From assembly GCA_016458225.1 (NCBI GenBank), contig JAEMGR010000041.1:58712-122711 (forward strand): a stretch of DNA of 64,000 nt. The letters are read 5' to 3'. This document shows, piece after piece, positions 34,701 through 42,050 of the stretch. A program made the translations under genes and the position numbers. Position 1 is the first letter of the stretch; each line of letters begins with the position of its first letter. Source of the DNA: Myxococcaceae bacterium JPH2. Lineage in GTDB: Bacteria; Myxococcota; Myxococcia; Myxococcales; Myxococcaceae. The notes beneath the pieces are model-generated. The model did no database searches. It was not told where the DNA came from and saw nothing but the letters and a program-made list of their open reading frames with translations.

Positions 34701-35310
34701 GGAGGGGAACCATCACCCACCAGCTCCCGGACGCATCGACCTCGGCCTCGGTGCCCGCCACCGTGACGCGATCTCCAGGCCGCGCACGCCCCGCCACGAG
34801 GAAGCGCAGCCCATCGACCGTGACTCGCGCCTCGGGAGGCGTGCGCGAATAGGACAGCGTCGTCGGAGGCGCGGGCGCGCCGCGCATGCTCACCGCGAAG
34901 TCCTGGAGCGCCACCGCGCCCCAAGGCAGCTCGACCGTGGCGCCCCGAGGTGTCACCACGCTGGAGACCGGGAGGCTGCGGGGATCGACGCGCATCCGGT
35001 GGCGCCCGGGACGCAGGTGCACTCCACCCGTCGCGTCGGGGCTCCGGCTGTCCACGGCCGTGAGGTGGTAGCGGCCCTCGGCGTCCGTGAGGACCTCGCG
35101 CCCCGTGTCCAGCACGACGCGCACCTCCGCGACGCCCGGCTCCTCAGGGCTACAGCGGCCATCGCCATCCAGGTCCCGGCACACGCGGCCCGCGAGCGTC
35201 GAGGCCAGCGAGGGGACCTCCGCGCCAGGCCGCTGCGCCATCGCCACCATGGGCCCCCACACGAGCACCAGCAGGGCCCAGCGCAGCAATCTCGCCAGGG
35301 CCGCGCTCAT
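31708..35310 (-). CDS. Giant outer-membrane beta-barrel protein with SdrD-B/CNA-B-like N-terminal module
   Basis: 1200 aa. Signal peptide MSAALARLLRWALLVLVWGP, cleaved near AMAQ. Residues about 30-90 are an SdrD-B-like module with a calcium-loop-like motif (VCRDLDGDGRCSPEEPG, then VLTDAEGRYHL). Ig-like domains follow (VLGPDGSAELPVHLVPGANA). The remaining roughly 750 residues alternate short polar and hydrophobic strands with many aromatic turns (GGSLYYLGGVVAEGSEVLRV, GRDYDIDAFAGRILLARPLS), consistent with a large beta-barrel of the usher/TonB-receptor style, ending AEVAY. It overlaps the upstream Ig-like gene by 4 nt. I infer a surface scaffold or export pore; the family name is not certain. 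Confidence 0.68.
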   Translation of the reverse strand: MSAALARLLRWALLVLVWGPMVAMAQRPGAEVPSLASTLAGRVCRDLDGDGRCSPEEPGVAEVRVVLDTGREVLTDAEGRYHLTAVDSRSPDATGGVHLRPGRHRMRVDPRSLPVSSVVTPRGATVELPWGAVALQDFAVSMRGAPAPPTTLSYSRTPPEARVTVDGLRFLVAGRARPGDRVTVAGTEAEVDASGSWWVMVPLQPGQNVLAVTVTAREGGVRFYRQRVELVRRGPTGWLVIPRALDPSGALRLPAEGEAPVASGFTSVRVEGAPGTRVSSSRGEVVLGPDGSAELPVHLVPGANAVKLSWQRPGEPTRDETVTLTAAAQPFAVGLLDLEASLSPSTGDVQLRGRGAAHAEARWGRLRLVGELELRDTDFRALHSAEASDWLRPRVPERFERALDPDLTPAEWGDDSVSLTPNPSEGRLRLEVRHDDYGRVGLGSYRALKMDREVGRYHRPLFGPYAELSTGEGPVVAGLNVFAGGLADPTLGVTAVPAHEELRATGGSLYYLGGVVAEGSEVLRVELRDGVTGLPVAEQHLVRGRDYDIDAFAGRILLARPLSFLFGASLLRTDALVQSPEPVLVADYAALQAGASRDAVGGEAWGRWGATRLGVSAVRERREGSPFQLVSGQATSLVGAYTLVAEVASSRGVAVAPLDFGVSDDGGLSFLRPGLVLDDSGGAVGLRVRGPGPLMHGGSLDVSFRQRSRGFSDGAHFDAARFRQLSLRATQPVGPLRLTLLGDDRRSADPRLPFEDGDFGARTLGVGVGYVGDGWEVRAEARDGWLRATEIAGEGPLLSGGRTSAGVSGRLQVARGVSVSASHRQMLVDRGEGPGRVNDTFSSAGVDVELTRDAAVGVRGGWGPKLGPQAWLDARVQRGPDTYYGGYSVDVDGPDFGEGRAVSGARTDIDGSTAVFVEDVGAHDANAVRLARAMGFRHRVLEGLEVGARYERGVRHPLDTPSDLTRDVGAVDARWLRERVRADLRAEVRHEKGTPARGDPTLVDRTQLVLALATEARLSRDVTASGRLDWGRTAGRAGLEARFVEGFAALAWRPGPWVVMARYGFTHELLPGEREAFGDRGLDVLSLMPALRLGDRLSVAAGLHAGRSSLGDSVRWVWTGTLRPSVRVVGGLEVAGEVARRTSSPDSEGLESYRVEVAWRTDERLRVAAGYTLLGFHGLGLQADSSDDQGRLYLRAEVAY

Positions 35311-37232
35311 GGCCGCACCTCCTCCAACGCCGTCACGCCCGTATCGACATCCGCGACCGAGACGGTGACCGCGCCGCGCGCGCCGCCCACGGTGAAGCTG
35401 TGACGACCTTCGCGCTCCGACTCGGCCTCGCGCGCGCCCGCGGACAGCGACACATGCACCGGCCGCGAGGGCAACACCCGCCCCTTCGCGTCCTCCACCC
35501 AGTACGTGACGCGTGCGCCCTCCACGCGGATCCGCACGTTGACAGGCAGCGGCGGCCCCAGCGTCACCGCGCGCGAGACAGCTCCCGGCGACAGCGGCGG
35601 TGCAGCGGGGAACACCGGCCCCGACGGGCCCAGCACGTACACCGTGGCGCCGAGCCCCGGCCACACCGCGTGCTGGACCTGAAGCGTCCCGGGCCGAGCC
35701 GGGCCCAGCTCCACGGTGCCATCGTCCCCCGTCACCCGCGTCTCCGGGCCCATGCGCAACCGCTGCCCTGGCACCGGCAGCCCCGCCAGGTCCGCCACGC
35801 CCGCGAACAGCACACCCTCGCGCAACCACACGGACAGGCGCGCGGGCTCCGACCCCTGCGGCCCCAAGGCGTGAGCCACGACCTCGCCGCGCGTCACCTC
35901 CCCGGAGTCCGGCAGCGACCACGTGGCGCGGAAGGTCCCCGCCGGTCCCTCCGTGATGGGGCTCAGCGCGCCCACCGGCACCTTCACCGCGACCTGGGCC
36001 GCGGGACGCGCGCGCTCCAAGGCATCCCGCGCCGTCACGGTGACCTGGGCCTCACCACCGTAGTGCACGAGCGGCTCGGACACCTCCACGGCCACCGAGG
36101 CCACGGGGCCCTGGACGAGCTGCAGGGGTCGCTCCTCGCGAGACTCCGCGCCGCGCTGAGGCCACGACGCCTCGATGACTTCATCGGTCGCCAACACCCG
36201 GGGCGCGGTGTAGCGCCACTCGAGCACGCCGTTCGGATCGCGACGCGGCCCCTCGAGCTGACCATGCCGAGCCCGCGCCACCACGCGCGCATCCGCCACG
36301 GGACGGCCCAGCGGATCACTCGTGGCGCATAGCAAGCGGGCCTGCGCGACGCCATCCGCGGGGAGGCGCTGGGGATGGAGCACGCACGCCAGCCCATCCG
36401 TGGGCGGCAGCATCAGGTCGATGGGCATCCGGCGCACGTTGCCCACGCGGTCCACGACCTGCCCCTTGCCGAAGCGGTGTCCCGGCGGCACGACGATGGG
36501 CAGGCGGAAGCGACCATCGGTGCCCGCCGCGACAGGACCGAAGCGCGTGCCGGCGATCTCCACGGAGATCTGCGCATCGGGCTCGGTGGTGCCCGGCAGC
36601 TCCACCGACGCCGCCAGCGGCACCAGCACCTGCCCGTAGGCGCCATGGACGGACTGCGGATGAGGCCACGCGGAGAGGGCCACCAGGATGGCCACCTCGG
36701 GGTAGCGCGTGTCCGGCAGGACATAGCGCGCGGTGTACTCGCCCGGGCCCGTGCGGCGGAGTCCTTCCACCTGTCCCGCGCTGGCGTGCAACACGGGAGG
36801 CGCGCCGCTGTCATCCGGGGTGCCATCCGGGCGCAGCAACCGCACGGCGAGCACTGCATCCGTGTCGCGGCCCTTCACGGGAGCAGGCGGAGTCAGCGCG
36901 AGCTGGACGCGCGCGGCCGGAGGGCCCACGGCATAGCGCGCCACCGCGTCCTCGCCGTGGTCCCGCGCCTTCAGCACCACCTCGCGCGAGCCCGGAGTGG
37001 GGACGACCGTGAACGTGCGCAGGGGGGGCACGTCGGGGCCTGGCCGAACCACCGCGCCCTCCGCCGTCACGGACGCCGAGGCTGCGGACACCGGCGCGCC
37101 GTCCGCCCCACGCCGCGCCAACGCCACGACGAAGCCCTCGGGCGGCACAGCGGACGTTGGCCCGAGGAGATCGAGCGTGTCCGCCCAGGCCGGGGCGCAG
37201 AGCAGCAGGAGGACTGGAACGAAATGTTTCAG
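35307..37232 (-). CDS. Ig-like repeat secreted protein, probable CTG start
   Basis: 641 aa if translation starts at CTG 37232. From there the frame reads LKHFVPVLLLLCAPAWADTL, a convincing signal peptide with an AWA cleavage site. An in-frame TAG lies just upstream, and no ATG, GTG or TTG lies between the TAG and residue 28. The next start, GTG at 37148, would delete the signal. The body has Ig-like modules homologous to the plus-strand protein at 18866-20794, and the length is nearly the same (641 versus 642). The C-terminus is Ig-like with no barrel (VTVSVADVDTGVTALEEVRP); the adjacent 1200-aa barrel gene, overlapping by 4 nt, may supply that part. Confidence 0.7.
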   Translation of the reverse strand: MKHFVPVLLLLCAPAWADTLDLLGPTSAVPPEGFVVALARRGADGAPVSAASASVTAEGAVVRPGPDVPPLRTFTVVPTPGSREVVLKARDHGEDAVARYAVGPPAARVQLALTPPAPVKGRDTDAVLAVRLLRPDGTPDDSGAPPVLHASAGQVEGLRRTGPGEYTARYVLPDTRYPEVAILVALSAWPHPQSVHGAYGQVLVPLAASVELPGTTEPDAQISVEIAGTRFGPVAAGTDGRFRLPIVVPPGHRFGKGQVVDRVGNVRRMPIDLMLPPTDGLACVLHPQRLPADGVAQARLLCATSDPLGRPVADARVVARARHGQLEGPRRDPNGVLEWRYTAPRVLATDEVIEASWPQRGAESREERPLQLVQGPVASVAVEVSEPLVHYGGEAQVTVTARDALERARPAAQVAVKVPVGALSPITEGPAGTFRATWSLPDSGEVTRGEVVAHALGPQGSEPARLSVWLREGVLFAGVADLAGLPVPGQRLRMGPETRVTGDDGTVELGPARPGTLQVQHAVWPGLGATVYVLGPSGPVFPAAPPLSPGAVSRAVTLGPPLPVNVRIRVEGARVTYWVEDAKGRVLPSRPVHVSLSAGAREAESEREGRHSFTVGGARGAVTVSVADVDTGVTALEEVRP

Positions 37233-37278
37233 GGCTGGCTGACTCTACAAGGCACCGGCTTGGGCGACCGAACTTCTT

Positions 37279-38967
37279 TCACCCTCTCCGGAGCGCCGCC
37301 CCCGTGGGGATCCGCCGTGAGCGGATCAGCGCCGCGAGCACGAGCAGCACGCCGGACAGCGTCAGCGAACCGCCCCCCGCGCTGCACCCCGTTCCCGCCG
37401 CCATGCCGCGCACCGGCCCCTCGCGCACGAAGACGGACGAGGGCACCGCGGACGCCGTCGCGGAAATCACCGGCACCGACTCAGCCACCACGCGCGTCCC
37501 CACCACGGTGCTCGCTCCCGAGGGCGCCGTCTCGGTGAGCTGTGGCCGCTCGCACACCTCGCCCGGCGGCCCGTACGCGCGGATCCGGAACGAGCTGCCC
37601 GCCTTGCCGGAGATGAGCGCGGCCAGCGAGTTGTTCCCCGCCAGCGCCACCGACTTGGCCACGAGCGCCACGCTCTGCTTGAACTCCGAGGGGTCCACCA
37701 CGGGGTTGTTGGAGATCCACACCCAGCCGGACGTCGCGCGCTCGCCATTGAAGCCGTTGTCCACGCACAGCACGCCCTGCCCCGAGCCACCGAAGCCCAG
37801 CGACACCGCGTTGGGCTGCCCCGTGGTGCGCGCCACCTCCATCGAAGCCAGCAGCGGCCACGAGCCGGACAGCTGACACACCTGCTCCGGCGTCGCCTTC
37901 GCGTCGGGCGCGGGGTGACACTGGGGTTCGCGCGGGAGCTTGAAGCTGAAGGCGCGCACGTTGGAGTCGCCGTTCTCCGGCACGGCCCACACGACGTGCA
38001 CCGTGCCATCCGACTCCACGCTCAAGTCCGTGAGGCTCTCGTTCGCGTCGGAGTCCGTCAGCCGGTAGAGCGTCTGCGTCTTCATGTCATACAGCACGAT
38101 GTCGAAGTTGGGCGTCGGCGCCGTGGGGTCCTGCCGCTCGAAGGCGATGAGGTCCCCGCTGATGCTCGGGTTGGAGTCCGGGCCCGGCAGCGCGAGGCGC
38201 TGCTCGATGCCACCGCCCACCGGCTTCCAGTAGATGTCCCGCTCCGACACGCCGTTCACCGTGCGCGTGCTCGCGTAGACGATGACCTTCCCGTTGGTGT
38301 CGGGCTGCGACTCCTCGCCCTCGGCGCCCGTCACCTGGGTCGTCAGGTAGCCGCCCTTCGTGCTCGACGCCTGGTAGATGTCGCACTGCAGGCCGCGCGG
38401 ATCACACTTCGTCCACACCACCACCGCGCCATCCGGGCTCACCGACGGGTCGCGATCCAACTGGAGATCATCCGTGAGCCGCGTCAGCGTGCCCTTCTGG
38501 AGATCGAACGCGGCGATCTCCGGCGCAATCGAGCTGCCGGTGTAGCCGAAGTCCTGCCACGACACCGTCGAGCCGCCGATCACCGCCGCGCGCCGGCTGC
38601 TGCCGACCTCGGGCGCCAGCTCCACCGGAGGGCCCTTGCTCGCCACATCGAAGGTGAAGATGGCGCTGGCGCTGTTCACACGGGTGAACACCACCGTGCT
38701 GCCGCTGATGTCCGACACGAAGTCGAACGCGCCGTTGTTGGGGATGCCCTCGTCCGCGCCGGACGTCAGGTCGTGAAACCGAATCTCGCTCGTGCCGCGT
38801 GACTCGCTGGTGTACGCGACCCAACCGCCGCTGACGTGGGGATCCGTCTGATCGCCCGGACCATTGTTGACGACAGTCGTGGTGCCCTGGAGGGACTGGT
38901 AGACCATACCCTCGGCGGATGCGAGCGCCGGAAGCAGGCCCATGAGAGTGGCGAGTGTCCGCAGCAT
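37279..38967 (-). CDS. TolB-like beta-propeller protein with MYXO-CTERM-like tail
   Basis: 562 aa. Signal peptide MLRTLATLMGLLPALASAE. Repeated blade motifs of the TolB/WD40-like propeller type follow (DQTDPHVSGGWVAYTSESRG, RDPSVSPDGAVVVWTKCDP, SNPSISGDLIAFERQDP, ESLTDLSVESDGTVHVVWA). The C-terminus has a Gly/Cys motif (GTGCSAGGGSLTL), a hydrophobic span and Arg residues (IRSRRIP), but about ten extra residues follow them, unlike a standard MYXO-CTERM tail. A good sigma-70-like promoter lies about 190 bp upstream on the same strand. ATG at 38967 with GGGAGG upstream. Confidence 0.75.
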   Translation of the reverse strand: MLRTLATLMGLLPALASAEGMVYQSLQGTTTVVNNGPGDQTDPHVSGGWVAYTSESRGTSEIRFHDLTSGADEGIPNNGAFDFVSDISGSTVVFTRVNSASAIFTFDVASKGPPVELAPEVGSSRRAAVIGGSTVSWQDFGYTGSSIAPEIAAFDLQKGTLTRLTDDLQLDRDPSVSPDGAVVVWTKCDPRGLQCDIYQASSTKGGYLTTQVTGAEGEESQPDTNGKVIVYASTRTVNGVSERDIYWKPVGGGIEQRLALPGPDSNPSISGDLIAFERQDPTAPTPNFDIVLYDMKTQTLYRLTDSDANESLTDLSVESDGTVHVVWAVPENGDSNVRAFSFKLPREPQCHPAPDAKATPEQVCQLSGSWPLLASMEVARTTGQPNAVSLGFGGSGQGVLCVDNGFNGERATSGWVWISNNPVVDPSEFKQSVALVAKSVALAGNNSLAALISGKAGSSFRIRAYGPPGEVCERPQLTETAPSGASTVVGTRVVAESVPVISATASAVPSSVFVREGPVRGMAAGTGCSAGGGSLTLSGVLLVLAALIRSRRIPTGAALRRG

Positions 38968-39156
38968 CGGAAGCGACCTCCCGGTAGGACTCCGAGACGA
39001 CGAACCCATGCCCGCACAAGGAACGGTGGGTCCGGGCGGTCCTTTCCCGGTGATCATCTCCCACGGCGGTCACGGCCGGCCGTACGTCAGGCCCCGCGGC
39101 TTTGCGCACCAGGACTTTCGTCCAGGATTGCCCTTGTACAGGAACGTCTTCGCACG

Positions 39157-39186
39157 AGTGTAGGGAGCCCTTCGACCAGGGGTCAA
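39157..39186 (-). promoter_or_regulatory. Sigma-70-type promoter for the TolB-like gene
   Basis: On the minus strand TTGACC (39181-39186) and TACACT (39157-39162) are separated by 18 nt, with 5 of 6 and 4 of 6 consensus matches. Transcription would start near 39150, giving a leader of about 180 nt before the ATG at 38967. An inverted repeat CCAGGGG/CCCCTGG overlaps the region near the -35. Nothing else was recognised in 38968-39215. Confidence 0.6.
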
Positions 39187-39215
39187 GGTGATTGCTCGTC
39201 CCCTGGCCGAGCAGG

Positions 39216-40175
39216 CTACGGACTTCCGCCCTTTGCAGACTTCCAGATGTCCTGGGTGTCTGGCCTCATCGCAGGAGGCGTCGTGTCCACGACGACGTCG
39301 TGTTTCTCCTCCTGTTTCGCGCCGCCCACGCCCACCGCGCGCACGTTCACGGTGTTGCGCCCCTCTTGGAGCACGACCTTCCGGGTGAAGCGACCTTCCG
39401 CATCGGGCGTGAGGAAGACGCCCTCGACGGCAACGCGGCTGCCGGGGTCCGTGCGGCCCGTGACGAGCAGCTCGCGCTTGCGTCGCTCGCGCTCCACGGG
39501 CCAGTCCACCTTCAGGAGCAGGCTGCTCGGCACGGGCGCGGGCTCGGTCGGAGCCTGACCCGGGCGGATCACGGACTGTTGTCCCGCGCGGACGATGACG
39601 ACCTTGCCCTGGCCGAGCAGCGTCACTTCACCCTCGCGCGTGCCCACCGCCACGGTGCCCGCGCCGTTGTTGCTCATGGTGAACGTACCGGCGCCGGTGC
39701 GCGCCACGGCGTCGCTGCCGGCGGCCCGCACCTCGAACGTGTGGCGCTGTCCCGGACGCACCATCGCGGTGGCCATACCGTTGCCCAGCAAGATGCGCGA
39801 CAGCGAGTCCGTCAGCTCCTCCACGGAGACCTCGGTGCTCGGCTCCAGGTGGACCTCCACGGACTCGTTGCCCAGGAGCACCACCGAGCCCCCTTCGAGC
39901 GTGCGCACCGCGTCCGAGGGATGCAGCGCCACACCGGGGCGCGCGGGCTCCCATGAGCCACCGCCGTGCCGCACTTCCACCGTGCCGGTCAGCTCGCCCA
40001 CTTCCAGTTGAACGGGCTTCTTCTCCACTGGACGCGCCACGGGAGGAGGCGGCGGAGGAGGCGGCGGCGCGGGCGGCTCACGAAGGAATACGAACCACCC
40101 CACCGGCAAGGCGGCCAGGATCAGCACCAGTCCGAGCAGGAACAGGATGGGGCGTCGGGTGGGGGGAGCGGCCAT
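39216..40175 (-). CDS. FecR-domain membrane-anchored protein
   Basis: 319 aa. A short cytoplasmic N-terminus precedes one membrane segment (RPILFLLGLVLILAALPVGW), and a poly-proline stretch (nine consecutive prolines) leads into the outside domain. That domain is FecR-like: ELTGTVEVRHGGGSWEPARP, LHPSDAVRTLEGGSVVLLG, VSVEELTDSLSRILLGNG. It ends with an Ig/bacterial-surface-like module (TGRTDPGSRVAVEGVFLTPD). It lies 33 bp after the histidine kinase gene and is probably the last gene of that operon. A parallel FecR gene closes the plus-strand locus at 23638, which is part of the argument for two related loci. Confidence 0.75.
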   Translation of the reverse strand: MAAPPTRRPILFLLGLVLILAALPVGWFVFLREPPAPPPPPPPPPVARPVEKKPVQLEVGELTGTVEVRHGGGSWEPARPGVALHPSDAVRTLEGGSVVLLGNESVEVHLEPSTEVSVEELTDSLSRILLGNGMATAMVRPGQRHTFEVRAAGSDAVARTGAGTFTMSNNGAGTVAVGTREGEVTLLGQGKVVIVRAGQQSVIRPGQAPTEPAPVPSSLLLKVDWPVERERRKRELLVTGRTDPGSRVAVEGVFLTPDAEGRFTRKVVLQEGRNTVNVRAVGVGGAKQEEKHDVVVDTTPPAMRPDTQDIWKSAKGGSP

Positions 40176-40208
40176 TCGGGCGACCTCGTTACCACACTCG
40201 CACGCGCG

Positions 40209-42050
40209 TCACGCTCGGGGAAGTCGCACGGTGAAGCACGCGCCCTGCCCCTCTTCCGAGCGCACCTCCAAGGTCCCTCCCGCCTCGGTGACGATGCGCC
40301 ACGCCACGCTGAGTCCCAACCCCACGTTGGACCACACATCCTTGGTGGTGAAGAACGGCTCGAAGATGCGCGGGCGGATGTGCGGCGCGATGCCCTTGCC
40401 CGTGTCCTCCACCTCCAGGATGCAGGCGCCGTCTCGCGTCCCGGTGCGCAGCGTCAGCTTGCGGGTGGGCGACTTCATCATCGCGGTGCGCGCATTGGAC
40501 AACAGCGCCAGCACCACCTGCGACAGATGTCCCGGGTCGGCCTTCACGCGAGGCAGGCCCGCGGTCAGCTCCGTGTTCAGCTCGATGCCCTCGCCCCGCG
40601 TCTGGTTCTCCGTGAGACTCAGCGCGTCGCGAATGACGGCGTTGAGGTCCACCGGCCGCAGGTCCGCGCGCTCGCGCTGCTGAGAGAAGCGCAGCAGGTT
40701 CTGGGTGATCTCCTTGCAGCGCTTGGCGCTCTGCTCAATCTTCCGCAGCGTGTCGACATCGGGGTCCGCGACGCTGCGATCCAACAGCAGCAACTGCACG
40801 TTGCCGAGGATGCCCGCCAGCGGGTTGTTGATCTCATGCGCGACGCCCGCGCCGAGCTGCCCCACCGCGGCCAGCTTCTGCGCCTCCAGCAACTGCGCCT
40901 GGGCCGCCTTGAGGTCGGACGTCGCCTCGTCCACACGCGCGCGCAAGTCGTCGTTCCATCGCAGCAGCCGCGCGCGAGCGGCCTCCAGCTCCGCGCCCAT
41001 GCGATTGAACGTGGAGGCCAGCGCGCTGAGCTCGTCGTGGCCGGACACGCGCACGCGGCGGTCCAGCTCGCCACGCCCGTAGGCCTCGGCGCCCGCCACC
41101 ACCTCCGCCAACCGCAGGTTGACGCGTCGGGTGAAGAGCCCGCCCAGCACGAGCAGCACGCCCAGCGCCGCGCCCACGGACACCAGCACCGTGCGCCGCA
41201 TGGCCCGCACCGGCGCGAGCGCCGCGGACTCATCCACCGCGACAATGACATCCAGCCCCAGCCCTTCGGGCACGCGCGCCACGCTCACCCGACGCGCGAG
41301 CGCCTCGACCCGAAAGCTGTGCGCCACCTCCGGGCCCACGCTCGCGCCGAGCACGCGCCCCAACTCGGGCTCGAGCGGACCCATCCGTCGCGCCGGATCC
41401 GAGCTGGCCAGCACGCGCCGGTCGCCATCCACCAAATCCAGGCGCGCCATCGAGTCCGCCGCGCGCCGCCGCAAGAGCGCCTCCAACTGGGTGAAGACGA
41501 CCTCCGCGAGCGCGAACGGAGCCCCCTCGCCGTCCGCCAGCTTCACCGCCACGGCCATCGCGGCCCGACCACTGCGCGCGTGCACGTAGGCGCTGCCCAG
41601 CGCGGCCTGGCCCTTGCCACCTCCGCGCAGCGGCTGCACCGGCACGGAGCGAACGAGCTGCGTGAGGCCCGAAGGATCGAACCCGGGGTGCCCGCCCACG
41701 GACTGCTCGCGATACACCGCGTTGCCCAACGGATGCCCTTGCGCGTCCAGCTTGAGCACCGCGCTCACCGTGGGGGATTGACCGTACAAGAGCGCCAGGC
41801 CGCCCCGAGACTCCTCGGCGGTGGCGCGCTCCCAATCAATCATCTCCGCCGAGCGGGCCAGCCCGTTGACGACCTCCATCAAGCTGGTGGCGACGGCCTC
41901 GGCGGTGGCGGCGGCGAGCGCGCGGTGCTCGGCGTCGATGCGCGCGGCCAGCTCCGCCTCGGCGCGTGACAACAACAGGAAACCGACGGCGGCCAAAGGA
42001 AGCACCGTCGCGGCGAGCATGAAGAGGACCAGTTGCTGGTAGAGCCTCAC
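40209..42050 (-). CDS. Membrane sensor histidine kinase (sensor-HAMP-HisKA-HATPase)
   Basis: 613 aa from GTG at 42050, overlapping by 4 nt the stop of the hybrid kinase. TM1 is LVLFMLAATVLPLAAVGFLL. A roughly 260-residue extracytoplasmic sensor region (dCache-like) and TM2 (TVLVSVGAALGVLLVLGGLF) precede a HAMP linker. HisKA has the phospho-His box GAGVAHEINNPLAG. The ATPase has the N-box Asn (LLSNARTAMM), VEDTGKGI and GLGLSVAW. All catalytic motifs are intact, so it is an active sensor kinase. No dedicated response regulator is next to it except the receivers in the upstream hybrid protein. Confidence 0.9.
   Translation of the reverse strand: MRLYQQLVLFMLAATVLPLAAVGFLLLSRAEAELAARIDAEHRALAAATAEAVATSLMEVVNGLARSAEMIDWERATAEESRGGLALLYGQSPTVSAVLKLDAQGHPLGNAVYREQSVGGHPGFDPSGLTQLVRSVPVQPLRGGGKGQAALGSAYVHARSGRAAMAVAVKLADGEGAPFALAEVVFTQLEALLRRRAADSMARLDLVDGDRRVLASSDPARRMGPLEPELGRVLGASVGPEVAHSFRVEALARRVSVARVPEGLGLDVIVAVDESAALAPVRAMRRTVLVSVGAALGVLLVLGGLFTRRVNLRLAEVVAGAEAYGRGELDRRVRVSGHDELSALASTFNRMGAELEAARARLLRWNDDLRARVDEATSDLKAAQAQLLEAQKLAAVGQLGAGVAHEINNPLAGILGNVQLLLLDRSVADPDVDTLRKIEQSAKRCKEITQNLLRFSQQRERADLRPVDLNAVIRDALSLTENQTRGEGIELNTELTAGLPRVKADPGHLSQVVLALLSNARTAMMKSPTRKLTLRTGTRDGACILEVEDTGKGIAPHIRPRIFEPFFTTKDVWSNVGLGLSVAWRIVTEAGGTLEVRSEEGQGACFTVRLPRA

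Noticed and set aside
37148..37148. GTG 37148 as start of the Ig-like protein
   Set aside because: It would delete an obvious signal peptide encoded just upstream in the same frame; kept only as an alternative.
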